Positions 42,175-51,921 of a stretch of 64,000 nucleotides of DNA are shown piece after piece. The stretch spans positions 4,560,461-4,624,460 of the forward strand of contig NZ_OX365700.1 in the NCBI RefSeq assembly GCF_947241125.1, written 5' to 3'. The notes under the pieces were generated by a model. That model made no database searches, was not told the origin of the DNA, and saw only the letters and a program-made list of their open reading frames with translations. The position numbers were made by a program, and so were the translations under genes. The stretch comes from Nitrospira tepida. Lineage in GTDB: Bacteria > Nitrospirota > Nitrospiria > Nitrospirales > Nitrospiraceae. How positions within the stretch are numbered: position 1 is the first letter of the stretch; every line of letters begins with the position of its first letter.

Positions 42175-43683
42175 ATGAGCAGTTCCGGCACCATCACCGC
42201 CAACGATCTCTATAACCTCACCAAGTGCGCGCACCGGGTGTACCTCGACGCGAACGGCGATCCGAAGGAGAAGAGCGAGGTCAGCCCGTTCGTGAAGCTG
42301 CTCTGGGAACTGGGCTTGCAGACCGAGCGCCAGTACATCGACATGCTGGGCGAAGGTCAGATCGCCGATTTACAGGCCCTTCCGTTGGAGGTCGCCGCCG
42401 AGGAAACCCTGCGCCTGATGCGCGACGGAGTTCCGCTCATCTATCAGGGCTGCTTGAAGGATGAAGACTTGGTCGGCCGGCCCGATCTCTTGGTCAAACG
42501 CGACGGCGCGTCGCGCCTCGGCCCATACCTCTATGAACCCATCGACATCAAGGCCGGCAAGGGCTGGGAGGAGCGCGACGAGAAGAAGACGAAGTTTAAA
42601 GTGCACTACGCCTATCAGATGCTCTTCTATCGCCTGCTGCTCCAAAAGATTCAGGGCACCCTGACTCCCCTTGCCCACATCATCAACGTGGACAAGGAAA
42701 CCGAAGAGTTCGACCCGGAGGACTTTCAGCAGGACTTCGATGCGGCGCTCCAGCAGGCCCGCCGGCTGGTCTTGGGACAGGACACCTCCGAGCCGGTCCT
42801 GGGCAGCCACTGCCAGTTGTGTCCCTGGTTCAAACGTTGCGAACGATGGGTGACCCAGACGTCGGATCCTACCGGATTGTTTTTCATCGGCAAGCAGAAG
42901 TTCGCGCTCAAAGCGGCCGGGCTCCGCACGATCGAAGACATTGCCGTCATGGATGTGGCCGCCTATACGAAGCCGCCCAAGAAGATCCCGCGCATGGGCG
43001 CCGCCACCTTGCAACGGATGAAGGTCCGGGCGCAGGTTCGCCTTTCAGGCCTGCCGTTGATCAGGCCAGGCTATACGTTCCCACAGCGCAGGCGCGAAGT
43101 GTACTTCGACATCGAGGACGATCCCACGCAGGGGCTCACGTATCTGTTCGGGCTCCTGGTCAAGGAAGGCACGGGGCGCCCGAAGTTTCAGTACTTCGTG
43201 GCGAGGAGACCGGAAGAGGAAGAGGCGACCGTGCGGGCGTTTTGGAATTTTCTCGCCGCCGCCGAGGACGACGTGTATTACGTCTATTCGCCGAAAGAGC
43301 GGACCACGCTCAAGCATTTAATGGAGAAGTATCAACTCGACCCTGGCCCGTTCGCCGCCTATGAAGCCAGAGAATTCGATCTCTATCACGACCTGATCGT
43401 GGAATATTCGGACTGGCCGACCTATTCCTACGGCATCAAGCAGATCGCCAAGCTGATCGGCTTCAAATGGCGCGACCCGGACCCCTCCGGGGCCAACTCG
43501 ATCGCCTGGTACAACGAATACCTGGCCAACCAGTCCAACGAGGCGGCGCTGACGAGAATCCTCCAGTACAACGAAGACGACTGCTGGGCGATGGTGGCGG
43601 TGAAGGACTATTTCCAACAGGCCGAGCCGGAAGCGGACGACATGATCACCGAGGAGCCGCCCGCGGCGGTGCGAGGAGCTTGA
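42175..43683 (+). CDS. TM0106-family RecB-like putative nuclease
   Basis: 502 aa. The N-terminus (ITANDLYNLTKCAHRVYLDA) and the RecB-type nuclease core follow the TM0106 family: GRPDLLVKRDG, YLYEPIDIKAGKGWEERDEK and HYAYQMLFYRLLLQ. A cysteine cluster (CQLCPWFKRCERW, about residue 215) probably binds iron-sulfur or zinc. The C-terminal third is an RNase H-like YprB domain with EVYFDIEDDPTQGLTYLFGL, FDLYHDLIVEYSDW and a terminal YNEDDCWAMVAVKDYF. It may act in DNA repair or defence; the role is not proven. No helicase partner is adjacent. Confidence 0.82.
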   Translation: MSSSGTITANDLYNLTKCAHRVYLDANGDPKEKSEVSPFVKLLWELGLQTERQYIDMLGEGQIADLQALPLEVAAEETLRLMRDGVPLIYQGCLKDEDLVGRPDLLVKRDGASRLGPYLYEPIDIKAGKGWEERDEKKTKFKVHYAYQMLFYRLLLQKIQGTLTPLAHIINVDKETEEFDPEDFQQDFDAALQQARRLVLGQDTSEPVLGSHCQLCPWFKRCERWVTQTSDPTGLFFIGKQKFALKAAGLRTIEDIAVMDVAAYTKPPKKIPRMGAATLQRMKVRAQVRLSGLPLIRPGYTFPQRRREVYFDIEDDPTQGLTYLFGLLVKEGTGRPKFQYFVARRPEEEEATVRAFWNFLAAAEDDVYYVYSPKERTTLKHLMEKYQLDPGPFAAYEAREFDLYHDLIVEYSDWPTYSYGIKQIAKLIGFKWRDPDPSGANSIAWYNEYLANQSNEAALTRILQYNEDDCWAMVAVKDYFQQAEPEADDMITEEPPAAVRGA

Positions 43684-43715
43684 AGGTGAGAGCAGCCCGA
43701 TTCCCGGCCAACAAC

Positions 43716-44774
43716 TTATCGCAGGCCTTCCAGCTCCTCAAGCCGCGATCGGTTGCGATCGACCTCCACCCCAGCCTTGACCAGCGCCTCCAGCACCTGT
43801 CGTAACTCGGCACGGAGCGGGACTAAGTAACTGGTCCGGTCGAGCGCGTGAAAAATCCGCCAGGCCTCCTCGTAGGCCACACGCGCCGATTCCCAATGGA
43901 CCGGAGCATCCTGACCCCGCTCCGCGAGCATACGATAGGTCGTGCCGAGGTTTGCTTGCGCCCTCCCGTAGCCCAGCCATAGCCCTTGTGCCTCACGGAG
44001 TCGCGCCGCTTCACGCAGGGTTTCGACCGCCTGTTGCAGGTGTCGCTCCGGCTCCATCCCCCGCTGCGCCATGACCTGATAGGTGAGCGCCAGGTTATTC
44101 ATGGCCGCCGCGCGGCCTCCTTCCTGTCCCAGCCGGTGCCATTGTTCCGCCGCGATCCGAAGCGCCTCCTCGGACTTGCGCAGGTGGCCGGCCGGGTCCT
44201 CCTCCTGTTCGGCCAGGAGCCGGTAGGTCAGGCCCAAGCTGTTTAATGACGTCGCAACGCCCGCTCCGTTCCCCATCCGCTGGTGAATCCCGGCGGCTTC
44301 TTGCAATGCGCTGCCGGCCTTCAGCAGGTTGAGCTGCCTGTCGATGTCCTGCTCGGCCAGCAACCGCGCCGTCGTTCCCAGGTTGACCAGCACGCCCGCA
44401 TAGACCGTCGATTCCCGCCGGTCGCCCAGCAATTCGAGCGCCTCCTGGAACAGCGTCAATGCCCGCTCCAAATTGCGAACAGGATCGAGCCCCTGCTCAG
44501 CCTGTTGCTGAAGTCCGACGCCGAGATCATTCTTCGCCTTGGCTTCGACTTCCCGGCTGCCGTTCGGCCGGCTCTCCGCGTTAATCGGGATCCCCCGGTC
44601 CAAGGAAAGAAGCCCCGCTGCCTGGACAGCGCACGGCAAGATCAAGGCAACCGCCAGGATGAGCGGCGCCCAATACAGGCTGCGCGATATGGGAACGACT
44701 ATGATGGGCGGGACAGAGATACGGGCGGCAGGACAATCAGATCGATACTTCTGGGAGGGACAGGGGCTGGACAT
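43716..44774 (-). CDS. exported TPR-repeat protein
   Basis: 352 aa. The ATG at 44774 lies inside the 3' end of the SET-domain gene (38-nt overlap), so translation may be coupled; later starts cannot be excluded. A hydrophobic segment (LYWAPLILAVALILPCAVQA, residues about 33-52) is a signal peptide or anchor. The rest consists of five to six tetratricopeptide-like repeats of about 45-50 residues, recognisable by the recurring patterns NSLGLTYRLLAEQEEDPAGH, NNLALTYQVMAQRGMEPERH and ANLGTTYRMLAERGQDAPVH. It probably mediates protein contacts in the periplasm. Confidence 0.75.
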   Translation of the reverse strand: MSSPCPSQKYRSDCPAARISVPPIIVVPISRSLYWAPLILAVALILPCAVQAAGLLSLDRGIPINAESRPNGSREVEAKAKNDLGVGLQQQAEQGLDPVRNLERALTLFQEALELLGDRRESTVYAGVLVNLGTTARLLAEQDIDRQLNLLKAGSALQEAAGIHQRMGNGAGVATSLNSLGLTYRLLAEQEEDPAGHLRKSEEALRIAAEQWHRLGQEGGRAAAMNNLALTYQVMAQRGMEPERHLQQAVETLREAARLREAQGLWLGYGRAQANLGTTYRMLAERGQDAPVHWESARVAYEEAWRIFHALDRTSYLVPLRAELRQVLEALVKAGVEVDRNRSRLEELEGLR

Positions 44775-45249
44775 GGGGCACGGTCGCTGGCTGCGGCGTC
44801 AAGAATCGCTGGACAATCCCCTGCCCAAGATACCATTGCTGAAGGTCCGGCGACAGGGTCGTGAAGTCGCGGATCTCCCGCCGGCAGGCAGGGCTGCCGC
44901 ACAGACAGGCCATGGTCCAATGGTCTTCCTTCATCGTGGTGGAATAGTCGTAGCAGATTTCGTCGTCGGGGAAAATCGGCGACAGGGCCACGAGGATGCG
45001 GTCCTCGACGATCCCCGCGTTGGGGCGGCAGGAGTGATTCACATAGCGGCCCGGTTGGTCGAGATAGATGTATAGATCCAGACCGATCTGGAGCGCATCA
45101 CCCTCGCGCTCCCCCAGCGCCAAAGTCCCGACGAAGTCGATCAGCGGGCCGGTGAAGGTGAGAATCCGCTCGCCCGGCAGGATCGTCCGACCAGCATAGA
45201 CTCCAAGTCCCTTCGGTCCGTTTCCGATATACAAGTCCCGCGCCTCCAT
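44737..45249 (-). CDS. SET-domain protein (putative lysine methyltransferase)
   Basis: 170 aa from ATG 45249, with AAGGGAG just upstream. The SET core is complete: GVYAGRTILPGERILTFTGP (first SAM-binding part), RYVNHSCRPNAGIVEDRI (the NHSC pseudoknot motif), FPDDEICYDYSTTMK (the catalytic tyrosine strand) and a post-SET-like Cys cluster MACLCGSPACRREIRDF. Bacterial SET proteins are uncommon and were probably acquired from eukaryotes or spread horizontally; substrates are largely unknown. It is co-oriented with and overlapping the TPR gene. Confidence 0.88.
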   Translation of the reverse strand: MEARDLYIGNGPKGLGVYAGRTILPGERILTFTGPLIDFVGTLALGEREGDALQIGLDLYIYLDQPGRYVNHSCRPNAGIVEDRILVALSPIFPDDEICYDYSTTMKEDHWTMACLCGSPACRREIRDFTTLSPDLQQWYLGQGIVQRFLTPQPATVPHVQPLSLPEVSI

Positions 45250-45449
45250 AGGCTCCCTTCTGCCTGACCGACGAGTTAGGACGGCAAGATCGTCGCGCGG
45301 AATTGAAGAGTTTTTGCCATAGCACCGCGCCACCGGAAGGCTGTATTGTACGACGCTGGCCGACCGGCTCGGAGAAAAATCTCACTTTCGTCCTCGTGGT
45401 GGCCGGCCGGCTGCGTAGGTCCTTCTAGTTCCGTACGAAAGGATCGGTC

Positions 45450-46403
45450 ATGAAGAGGCACAACTGCCCCACCAACATCGGTTGGATCGGCACGGGTGTC
45501 ATGGGAACCTCGATGTGCAGCCATCTCTTGGCGAACGGCCACAAGGTCGTACTGTTCACCAGGACCAAAGCCAAGGCCCAGGGATTGATCGAGCGGGGAG
45601 CCCGTTGGGCCGATTCTCCGAGGGCCGTGGCCGAGCAGGCGGAGGTGCTCGTTACCATGGTCGGGTTCCCGCAGGACGTGCGTGATGTGTACTGTGGCCC
45701 AGACGGAATCCTCGCCGGCACGCGATCCGGCATGATCCTGGTGGACATGACGACGACCGACCCCAGCCTCTCGCAAGAGATCGCCGCGGCCGCGCAGGCC
45801 AGAGGCGCAATGTCGTTGGACGCCCCCGTGTCCGGCGGGGATGTGGGAGCCCGCCAAGCAACCCTCTCGATCATGGTCGGCGGCGATCAGGCAGCCCTGG
45901 ACCGGGTGATGCCGCTCTTCATGCTGATGGGCAACAAGATCCGACATCAGGGAGGACCCGGTGCCGGGCAGCACACGAAACTCAGCAACCAGATCGTGAT
46001 CGCTTCAACCATGATTGGCGTCTGCGAAAGCCTCCTGTACGGCTATCAGGCGGGGCTGGACCTCCCGCGCATGCTCGAATCTGTTCGCGGCGGAGCCGCC
46101 GCCTGCTGGACGCTCGACCACCTGGCGCCTCGCATGCTCGCGCGCGACTTCGACCCGGGCTTCTTCGTCGAGCACTTTGTGAAAGACATGGGGATCGCCT
46201 TGGAGGAAAGCCGAAGAATGGGTCTCGACCTGCCGGGCCTTGCGCTGTCGCATCGGCTCTATCAATCAGTCCAAGCGCAAGGCCACGGCCGTTGCGGGAC
46301 ACAGGCGCTGCTGCTGGCGCTTGAGAACTTGTCCAACACGACGCTCCACGCCCCACTGCCTGAACCGGACAAGTCGCCCCTGTCCTTTGATACGTCGGCT
46401 TAG
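45450..46403 (+). CDS. 3-hydroxyisobutyrate dehydrogenase-like NAD(P)-dependent oxidoreductase
   Basis: 317 aa. Rossmann motif IGWIGTGVMGTSMCSHLLAN at the N-terminus, then ILVDMTTTDPSLSQEI, substrate-binding LDAPVSGGDVGARQATLSIM and the catalytic-lysine segment GAGQHTKLSNQIVIASTMIG. These define the beta-hydroxyacid dehydrogenase (MmsB/GarR) family, which oxidises 3-hydroxyacids such as 3-hydroxyisobutyrate, tartronate semialdehyde or glyoxylate relatives. Cytosolic. The exact substrate is not readable. The catalytic lysine is in place. Divergent from the SET gene. Confidence 0.9.
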   Translation: MKRHNCPTNIGWIGTGVMGTSMCSHLLANGHKVVLFTRTKAKAQGLIERGARWADSPRAVAEQAEVLVTMVGFPQDVRDVYCGPDGILAGTRSGMILVDMTTTDPSLSQEIAAAAQARGAMSLDAPVSGGDVGARQATLSIMVGGDQAALDRVMPLFMLMGNKIRHQGGPGAGQHTKLSNQIVIASTMIGVCESLLYGYQAGLDLPRMLESVRGGAAACWTLDHLAPRMLARDFDPGFFVEHFVKDMGIALEESRRMGLDLPGLALSHRLYQSVQAQGHGRCGTQALLLALENLSNTTLHAPLPEPDKSPLSFDTSA

Positions 46404-46425
46404 ATGGCGAGATCAGCCAATTTCA

Positions 46426-47643
46426 TTAGCGGGGTGAATCGAACGACCAAAGCAGGGCGGCGATCAGCAGGTGCTGCCCGGACGTGAGCCCCACCACGCC
46501 GGGACGAATCTCTCCATCTTTGAAGAATCCGCCGCCTGACCCCGTGGACTCGTCGTAGCGATACTCCAGCCGGACAATCGTCTTCGTGCACCGACGATAG
46601 GGTAGCTTGTATTCCAGGGTCGACGTCACCGCCTTGATAAGTTGCTCCGTACCGGTCAATTGGCCGGTACGGTCCCAATAGAATTCCGGACGCAGGGCCA
46701 CGGCCCATTGGGGCGAGAACTGCCAGCGCGCGACGGCCATGCCGCCCGTCCAAAATGTCCGGGGCGCTCCGACAGCCTGCGCGATCTGCTCCGTGCCGAT
46801 ATCGTAGGCCAGGGCCAAGGTCACCGTCTCAAATTTGTATTCAATGATACTGTCGGAAAAAACCCGCCAGAACTCGGTACTGGTCTTGAATTGGTCCGGT
46901 CCCGCATAGAGATTCTGGGTTACGGTCATGCGCGCGGACGCTGACCAGACGACTTGTGCGCCGTAACTCGGCTGGTCATTGGGTTTCGAGAGATAGTTGT
47001 AGCCGTTCACGACATAGATCGCCGCCTTGATCCGGTCGCTGATCCGATACTGCGCGCTGATCCCCAGCATGAAATAGGGAGAGTAGTCGGCGATGTAGGT
47101 CCTCGTAGAGGTATGGTTGTTCATGGCATAGAAGGACTCGTAACCGATGAAACTGTTGAACAGGCCGGCCGTAATGGTGAGTCCCGTTCCGACAGGCGCC
47201 AGGTAGGAGACATTGGCCCTGGAGAGGTGACGAAGCGTGTCGGCTCCGCCGATCGGGCGATCGATCTCCGGTCTGGTGGGAGGCACCAGGCCCTGTGTGT
47301 CATAGCCGCCCTGGAGGCCGAACTCCATGCCCCAAGGGGAACTCGTCGTCATATCCTTCCTGACATAGATCAGCCCCAGATTTGGGGCGAACTCATTCAC
47401 CCTGGGAGTCGTGCCTTTGCTGCGCCAGAGATGGTTTTGCGGAAAATTGAAGTCGAGGGCGTAACTGAGATCGACGCAGGCGCCGTAACGCCAGAGCCGG
47501 GACTTGTCGTCGGTTTCGTGCCGGACGGACGCGGGACTCGCGCAGTTGAGATCGGGGGTGTCGCCGGCCCGAGCCATCGTCCCGAAGAGGCCAAGCAAGA
47601 GCAGGGTGACGATCACGGAACAGGAACCACTCGGCCCGATCAT
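46426..47643 (-). CDS. outer-membrane beta-barrel porin (BBP2/OmpL-like), copy 1
   Basis: 405 aa. Signal peptide (CSVIVTLLLLGLFGTMARA). The mature protein alternates beta strands ending in aromatic residues, with FNFPQNHLWRSKGTTPRVNE, GLIYVRKDMTTSSPWGMEFG, NVSYLAPVGTGLTITAGLFN and SFIGYESFYAMNN, the pattern of beta-barrel porin-2 family proteins. The C-terminus ends in ALLWSFDSPR. About 45% identical by eye to the second copy at 56151. It probably lets small solutes across the outer membrane. It lies downstream of kdpE on the same strand, 145 nt away. Confidence 0.85.
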   Translation of the reverse strand: MIGPSGSCSVIVTLLLLGLFGTMARAGDTPDLNCASPASVRHETDDKSRLWRYGACVDLSYALDFNFPQNHLWRSKGTTPRVNEFAPNLGLIYVRKDMTTSSPWGMEFGLQGGYDTQGLVPPTRPEIDRPIGGADTLRHLSRANVSYLAPVGTGLTITAGLFNSFIGYESFYAMNNHTSTRTYIADYSPYFMLGISAQYRISDRIKAAIYVVNGYNYLSKPNDQPSYGAQVVWSASARMTVTQNLYAGPDQFKTSTEFWRVFSDSIIEYKFETVTLALAYDIGTEQIAQAVGAPRTFWTGGMAVARWQFSPQWAVALRPEFYWDRTGQLTGTEQLIKAVTSTLEYKLPYRRCTKTIVRLEYRYDESTGSGGGFFKDGEIRPGVVGLTSGQHLLIAALLWSFDSPR

Positions 47644-47788
47644 GCCCGCCTTTCGCTACAAGACCAGCCGCGTCTCCTCTGCTGCCTCATGATCTCGGCC
47701 GCCGTCGGTTCGGACCGCGGGTGAGGAGGGTACCAAGGTCAGGGGGCTGGATCAAGAAAAGACCGGCGCTCGGCAGCGGAGGAACAGG

Positions 47789-48487
47789 TCAATCGACGCG
47801 GAGCCGATAGCCGACGCCCACCTCCGTCACAAGATGCCGCGGGTGCGCGGGATTGGCCTCCAACTTGTTGCGTAGTTGCCGCATGTACACGCGCAGATAA
47901 TGCGCTTCCTCGACGTGCAACGGCCCCCAGACTTCTTTCAGCAACTGACGATGCGTCAGCACTTTTCCGGCATGCTTGATCAGCGCCGCGAGGAGTTTGT
48001 ATTCGGTCGCCGTCAACCGAATCGCCTGGTCCTTCCTCCGCACCAGGCGTCGTTCCAGATCGACCGTCACATCACCGGCCGTGAACAACGCGGCTGTGCT
48101 CCCATCGTCGGGGCGGCGCGCATGTCGCAGCGCCGTTCGGAGACGGGCCAGCAATTCATTGAGGCCGAACGGCTTGGTGACATAGTCGTCCGCGCCGAGA
48201 TCGAGCGCGGCGACCTTGACGCGTTCTTGGTCGCGGGCCGAGAGGACGATGATCGGGGTCGCGGTCCACTCGCGGACCTGCCGGATCACCTCCGCCCCGT
48301 CCATGTCAGGCAGGCCCAGGTCGAGCAGGATCAGATCGGGGTTTCGCGCCTTCGCCTCCGCCAGACCGTCCCGTCCGGTGGTCGCTTCGAACAGCCGATA
48401 ACCGTGCGCCGGCAGCGAGGCGCGCAGGAACCGGCGAATCTCCGGCTCGTCCTCGATCACGAGCAGCGTCGCCTCATGCCCGGACAT
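47789..48487 (-). CDS. kdpE: KdpE response regulator
   Basis: 232 aa from ATG 48487, which has AGAGGA at good spacing; a GTG at 48535 overlapping the kdpD stop is an alternative start. Receiver domain: LLVIEDEPEIRRFLRASLPA, phospho-acceptor aspartate in LILLDLGLPDMDGAEVI, then VLSARDQERVKVAALDLGAD and DYVTKPFGLNELLAR. The OmpR-type winged helix has RLTATEYKLLAALIKHAGKV and HYLRVYMRQLRNKLEANP. Phosphorylated by KdpD under potassium limitation or salt stress, it activates the kdp operon. Candidate binding sites are listed upstream of the operon. Confidence 0.93.
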   Translation of the reverse strand: MSGHEATLLVIEDEPEIRRFLRASLPAHGYRLFEATTGRDGLAEAKARNPDLILLDLGLPDMDGAEVIRQVREWTATPIIVLSARDQERVKVAALDLGADDYVTKPFGLNELLARLRTALRHARRPDDGSTAALFTAGDVTVDLERRLVRRKDQAIRLTATEYKLLAALIKHAGKVLTHRQLLKEVWGPLHVEEAHYLRVYMRQLRNKLEANPAHPRHLVTEVGVGYRLRVD

Positions 48488-48531
48488 GGGGTCCTCTGCC
48501 TTCCCCTCACCATCGGCCTGCCCTGTCTGAG

Positions 48532-51234
48532 TCACGCCGATTGAGGTTCCATCTGTTCCGCAGGCACGGCAGGCTGCTGTTTGGGCAGCGGGATCGCAAA
48601 ACGGAACCGCGCGCCGCCTCCCTCGCGATGCTCCGCCCAGATCCGCCCGCCGTGGGCTTCAACAATGCCTCGGCAAATGGTCAAGCCCAGTCCGACCCCT
48701 CCTTCCCCCGTCGGTTTGGCGCGGTAAAACTTGTCGAAGATCCGGTCCTCTTCGCCGGGCGGCAGGCCCGCCCCACGGTCCGCGACCTCAACGATGACTT
48801 CCCCCTCCTTGGCCGACGCAGACAGCTCGATCGTGCTCCCGGCAGGGGCATACTTGGCGGCGTTCTCCAGCAGATTGATCACCACTTGCTGAAGGAGGAC
48901 CCCGTCCACGAACAGGAGCGGCAAGTCTTCAGGAAACAAGACGACGACGCGATGACCCGATAAGCGTCGCTCCATGCGGGCCAGCGCGGAACCGGCCACT
49001 TCCTCCATGGGGTGCCAATCCTTGTTGAGGTGGAGGGCCCCGGCTTCCAGACGCATCATGTCGAGCAGGTTTTTCAGCAACTGATCGAGCCGATCGGCTT
49101 CGTGATGAATCGACCGGATCAACTCCTGCCGGCCGGCGGGATCAAGCCGGTTTGATTCATCGAGCAGGCTGCCGGCCGCGCCGGTGATCGAGGCCAGCGG
49201 CGTGCGCAGGTCGTGCGACACGGAGCTGAGGATGGCATTCCGCATCCGTTCGGTTTCGGCCTGAACATGAGCCCGCTGCGCCTCCTCGGAGAGCCGGGTC
49301 CGCTCGATCGCCAGCGCAACCTGACCGGCCAGCGATTCCAGCAGGTGCAATTGATCGGGATCGAGGACGCGGCTCGCCTGCTCGGGCCGAACGGCCACGA
49401 CCCCAATCGGACCGTCGGAGCCGACCAGGGGGAGATAGAGCGCGCTGGAGCCGGGCAGCGTATCGCTGCCCAGACCGGCCCGTTCATTGTGGTCGAACAC
49501 CCACTGCGCCACGCCGGCCTCCTTGGGATCGAATTCGAAGAAGAGCTGCTCGCCCCGTTGGAGCTGGAGTCGCTTGTCGGAGTCCGCCAGGAAGACGGCC
49601 ACCTGGCTGTCGAACACTTCGCGCAGATGCTTCGCGGCCAGATTGGCCAGGGTCGCCGCGCCCCGGTGGGTGGCGAGATCACGGCTCATCGCATAGAGCA
49701 CCGAGGTTCGCTTTTCGCGATAGCGCGCCATTTCCGCCTGCCGCCGGATCCGCACGGCCAGCCCGCTGATCGTCAGGGCAACGGCCAACATGACCCCAAA
49801 GGTCAAGAGGTATTGGAGGTCGGATACCGCAAAGGTGAAGTAGGGCGGCACGAAGAAGAAATCGAAGGCCGCCACGCTCAGCAGCGAGGCCAGCACGGAG
49901 GGGCCTCGACCATAGCGAATCGCGGTCACCATGACGCCGATCAGATAGACCATGATCAGATTGGCCGATCCGAAGTAGGGGTTCATCAGCCAAGCGACTG
50001 CCGTGGAGAGACAGACCACGAAGGCAGCCAGCCTGTACCCCGAGGTCGGACTGGATCGCTGGAGGGCCTGCGCGGCCAGCGGGCGTCCTTCACCCGCCTC
50101 CCCGGTGATGACGTAAATGTCGATGTCGCCGCTGCGATGGACCAGATCGGACACGACGGACCCGAAGAGCCATTCCTTCCACCAAGCCCGCACGGGTTTG
50201 CCGACGATGATCTTGGTGACGTTGCGGCTGCGCGCATAGGCCAGGACTTCCTGCGCGACATCCTCCCCGGTCAGCGTCACCGTCTCGGCGCCCAGTTGCT
50301 CGGCCAGCCGAAGCGTGTGGACGACGCGGTCGCGCTCGGCTTGCGGCAGGGTCAGGTGGCGCGGGATCTGCACGTAGGCCGCGATCCACTTGGCATGGAA
50401 TCCCGCCGCCATCTGCCGGGCGGCGCGAACCAGACGGGGCCCGCGCGGTTTCATGTTCACGCAGACCAGAATGGTCTCCGCGGCGGGCCAGGTCTGCACC
50501 ACCGCATGATCCCGGCGGTAAACCTCCATCTGTTGGTCCACCCGTTCGGCGGTGCGACGAAGGGCAAGTTCCCGCAGGGCCAGCAGATTGCCCTTCCGGA
50601 AGAAGTGTTGGGCCGCCTGCCGGATCTGGTCTGACAGGTAGACCTTGCCGTCTTTGAGCCGTTGGAGCAGATCGTCCGGCGGGAGATCGATCAGCTCGAC
50701 ATCCTCGGCCTGTTCCAGGATGGAATCCGGCACCGTCTCCCGCACGCGGACGTTCGTGATCTTGGCGACCACGTCGTTGAGGCTCTCCAGATGCTGCACG
50801 TTGAGCGTGGTGTAGACATGAATGCCGGCGCGGAGCAGTTCCTGCACGTCCTGCCACCGTTTGGCATGGCGAGACCCCGGCACGTTCGTATGAGCCAGCT
50901 CGTCGACCAGCATGATCGTCGGGCGCCGGGCGAGGGCGGCGTCGAGATCGAACTCCGACAGCGTCGTGCCCAGGTATTCGACGCGCCGGCGCGGGATGAT
51001 CTCCAGATCCTTGACCAGCGATTCGGTCTCGGCCCGGCCGTGGGTCTCGACCACGCCGATCACGACATCGACGCCGTCGCGCCGTTGCTCGTGCGCCGCT
51101 TCCAACATCGCATAGGTCTTTCCGACGCCGGGATTGGCGCCAAAGAAGACCTTCAGCCGGCCTCGATGCCGCTGCCGCTCTTCCTCCTGCGCCTTTTTCA
51201 GCAGGGCATCGGGATCTGGTCGTGTGTCGGTCAT
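48532..51234 (-). CDS. kdpD: KdpD sensor histidine kinase
   Basis: 900 aa from ATG 51234. The N-terminal KdpD domain has a P-loop ([20 protein letters not shown]) and [21 protein letters not shown] universal-stress-like region includes [20 protein letters not shown]. Four close membrane helices follow at about residues 400-500. After a GAF-like linker the kinase part has [20 protein letters not shown] (phosphorylated histidine) and the N, G1 and G2 boxes ([46 protein letters not shown]). It senses K+ and turgor. The usual partner of KdpE, whose gene follows. Confidence 0.95.
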   Translation of the reverse strand: MTDTRPDPDALLKKAQEEERQRHRGRLKVFFGANPGVGKTYAMLEAAHEQRRDGVDVVIGVVETHGRAETESLVKDLEIIPRRRVEYLGTTLSEFDLDAALARRPTIMLVDELAHTNVPGSRHAKRWQDVQELLRAGIHVYTTLNVQHLESLNDVVAKITNVRVRETVPDSILEQAEDVELIDLPPDDLLQRLKDGKVYLSDQIRQAAQHFFRKGNLLALRELALRRTAERVDQQMEVYRRDHAVVQTWPAAETILVCVNMKPRGPRLVRAARQMAAGFHAKWIAAYVQIPRHLTLPQAERDRVVHTLRLAEQLGAETVTLTGEDVAQEVLAYARSRNVTKIIVGKPVRAWWKEWLFGSVVSDLVHRSGDIDIYVITGEAGEGRPLAAQALQRSSPTSGYRLAAFVVCLSTAVAWLMNPYFGSANLIMVYLIGVMVTAIRYGRGPSVLASLLSVAAFDFFFVPPYFTFAVSDLQYLLTFGVMLAVALTISGLAVRIRRQAEMARYREKRTSVLYAMSRDLATHRGAATLANLAAKHLREVFDSQVAVFLADSDKRLQLQRGEQLFFEFDPKEAGVAQWVFDHNERAGLGSDTLPGSSALYLPLVGSDGPIGVVAVRPEQASRVLDPDQLHLLESLAGQVALAIERTRLSEEAQRAHVQAETERMRNAILSSVSHDLRTPLASITGAAGSLLDESNRLDPAGRQELIRSIHHEADRLDQLLKNLLDMMRLEAGALHLNKDWHPMEEVAGSALARMERRLSGHRVVVLFPEDLPLLFVDGVLLQQVVINLLENAAKYAPAGSTIELSASAKEGEVIVEVADRGAGLPPGEEDRIFDKFYRAKPTGEGGVGLGLTICRGIVEAHGGRIWAEHREGGGARFRFAIPLPKQQPAVPAEQMEPQSA

Positions 51235-51337
51235 GAGTATGAGACGGTCAGGGCCGCTGGGTCGGATCAGATTCAACGGATGATTGTAGGAAAGGCCGCC
51301 GGAACCTTCAACCAGGGTCTGGCCATCCGGCGCAGCC

Positions 51338-51916
51338 CTATCGGTGGCGATCCAACGCGAGATTCACCAGCAGGACATTGACCCGCGGTTCGCCGAGCAC
51401 CCCCCATTGCCGGCCTTCGGTATGCTCAGCCACGAGACGGCGGACAACGTCCTCGTCCATACCGCGGGCACGGGCCACGCGCCGGACTTGATAGTCGGCC
51501 GCCGCCGGGCTGAGGTGAGGATCGAGGCCGCTTCCGGAGGCAGTGATGAGGTCGACGGGAATGGGCAAGGGATTGTCCGGATCGGCGGCCGTCAGGGTTG
51601 CGACACGGTCCTGCACCGCCTTGATGAGCGCCGGGTTGGTTGGCCCGAGATTCGATCCGCCGGACGCAGCGGCATTGTATGGAAAGGGCGATGTCGCGGA
51701 GGGACGGCTCCAGAAATATTTCAGGTCGTCAAACGGCTGACCGATCAGCGACGACCCGAGGACTTGGCCGTTCTGGACGATGAGGCTGCCGTTGGCCTGA
51801 CGTGGGAAGAGCGCCTGGGCGACTCCCGTGACGGCCAATGGATAGAGCAGGCCCGTGATGATCGTCAACAGCAAAAGCGTCATCAGCGCGGGTCGGAGTT
51901 GGGCCGTGACAGACAT
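51338..51916 (-). CDS. kdpC: KdpC, potassium-transporting ATPase subunit C
   Basis: 192 aa from ATG 51916; an upstream GTG (51925) overlapping the kdpB stop is possible. A single N-terminal membrane helix ([20 protein letters not shown]) is followed by a soluble domain with [40 protein letters not shown] and SNLGPTNP, and a terminal [20 protein letters not shown]. KdpC stabilises ATP binding in the KdpFABC complex. It lies 5 nt from kdpB. Confidence 0.95.
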   Translation of the reverse strand: MSVTAQLRPALMTLLLLTIITGLLYPLAVTGVAQALFPRQANGSLIVQNGQVLGSSLIGQPFDDLKYFWSRPSATSPFPYNAAASGGSNLGPTNPALIKAVQDRVATLTAADPDNPLPIPVDLITASGSGLDPHLSPAAADYQVRRVARARGMDEDVVRRLVAEHTEGRQWGVLGEPRVNVLLVNLALDRHR

Positions 51917-51921
51917 GGTGA

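Noticed and set aside
49213-50634. 473-aa plus-strand frame opposite kdpD
   Set aside because: Same antisense-type composition. KdpD is unmistakable on the minus strand.
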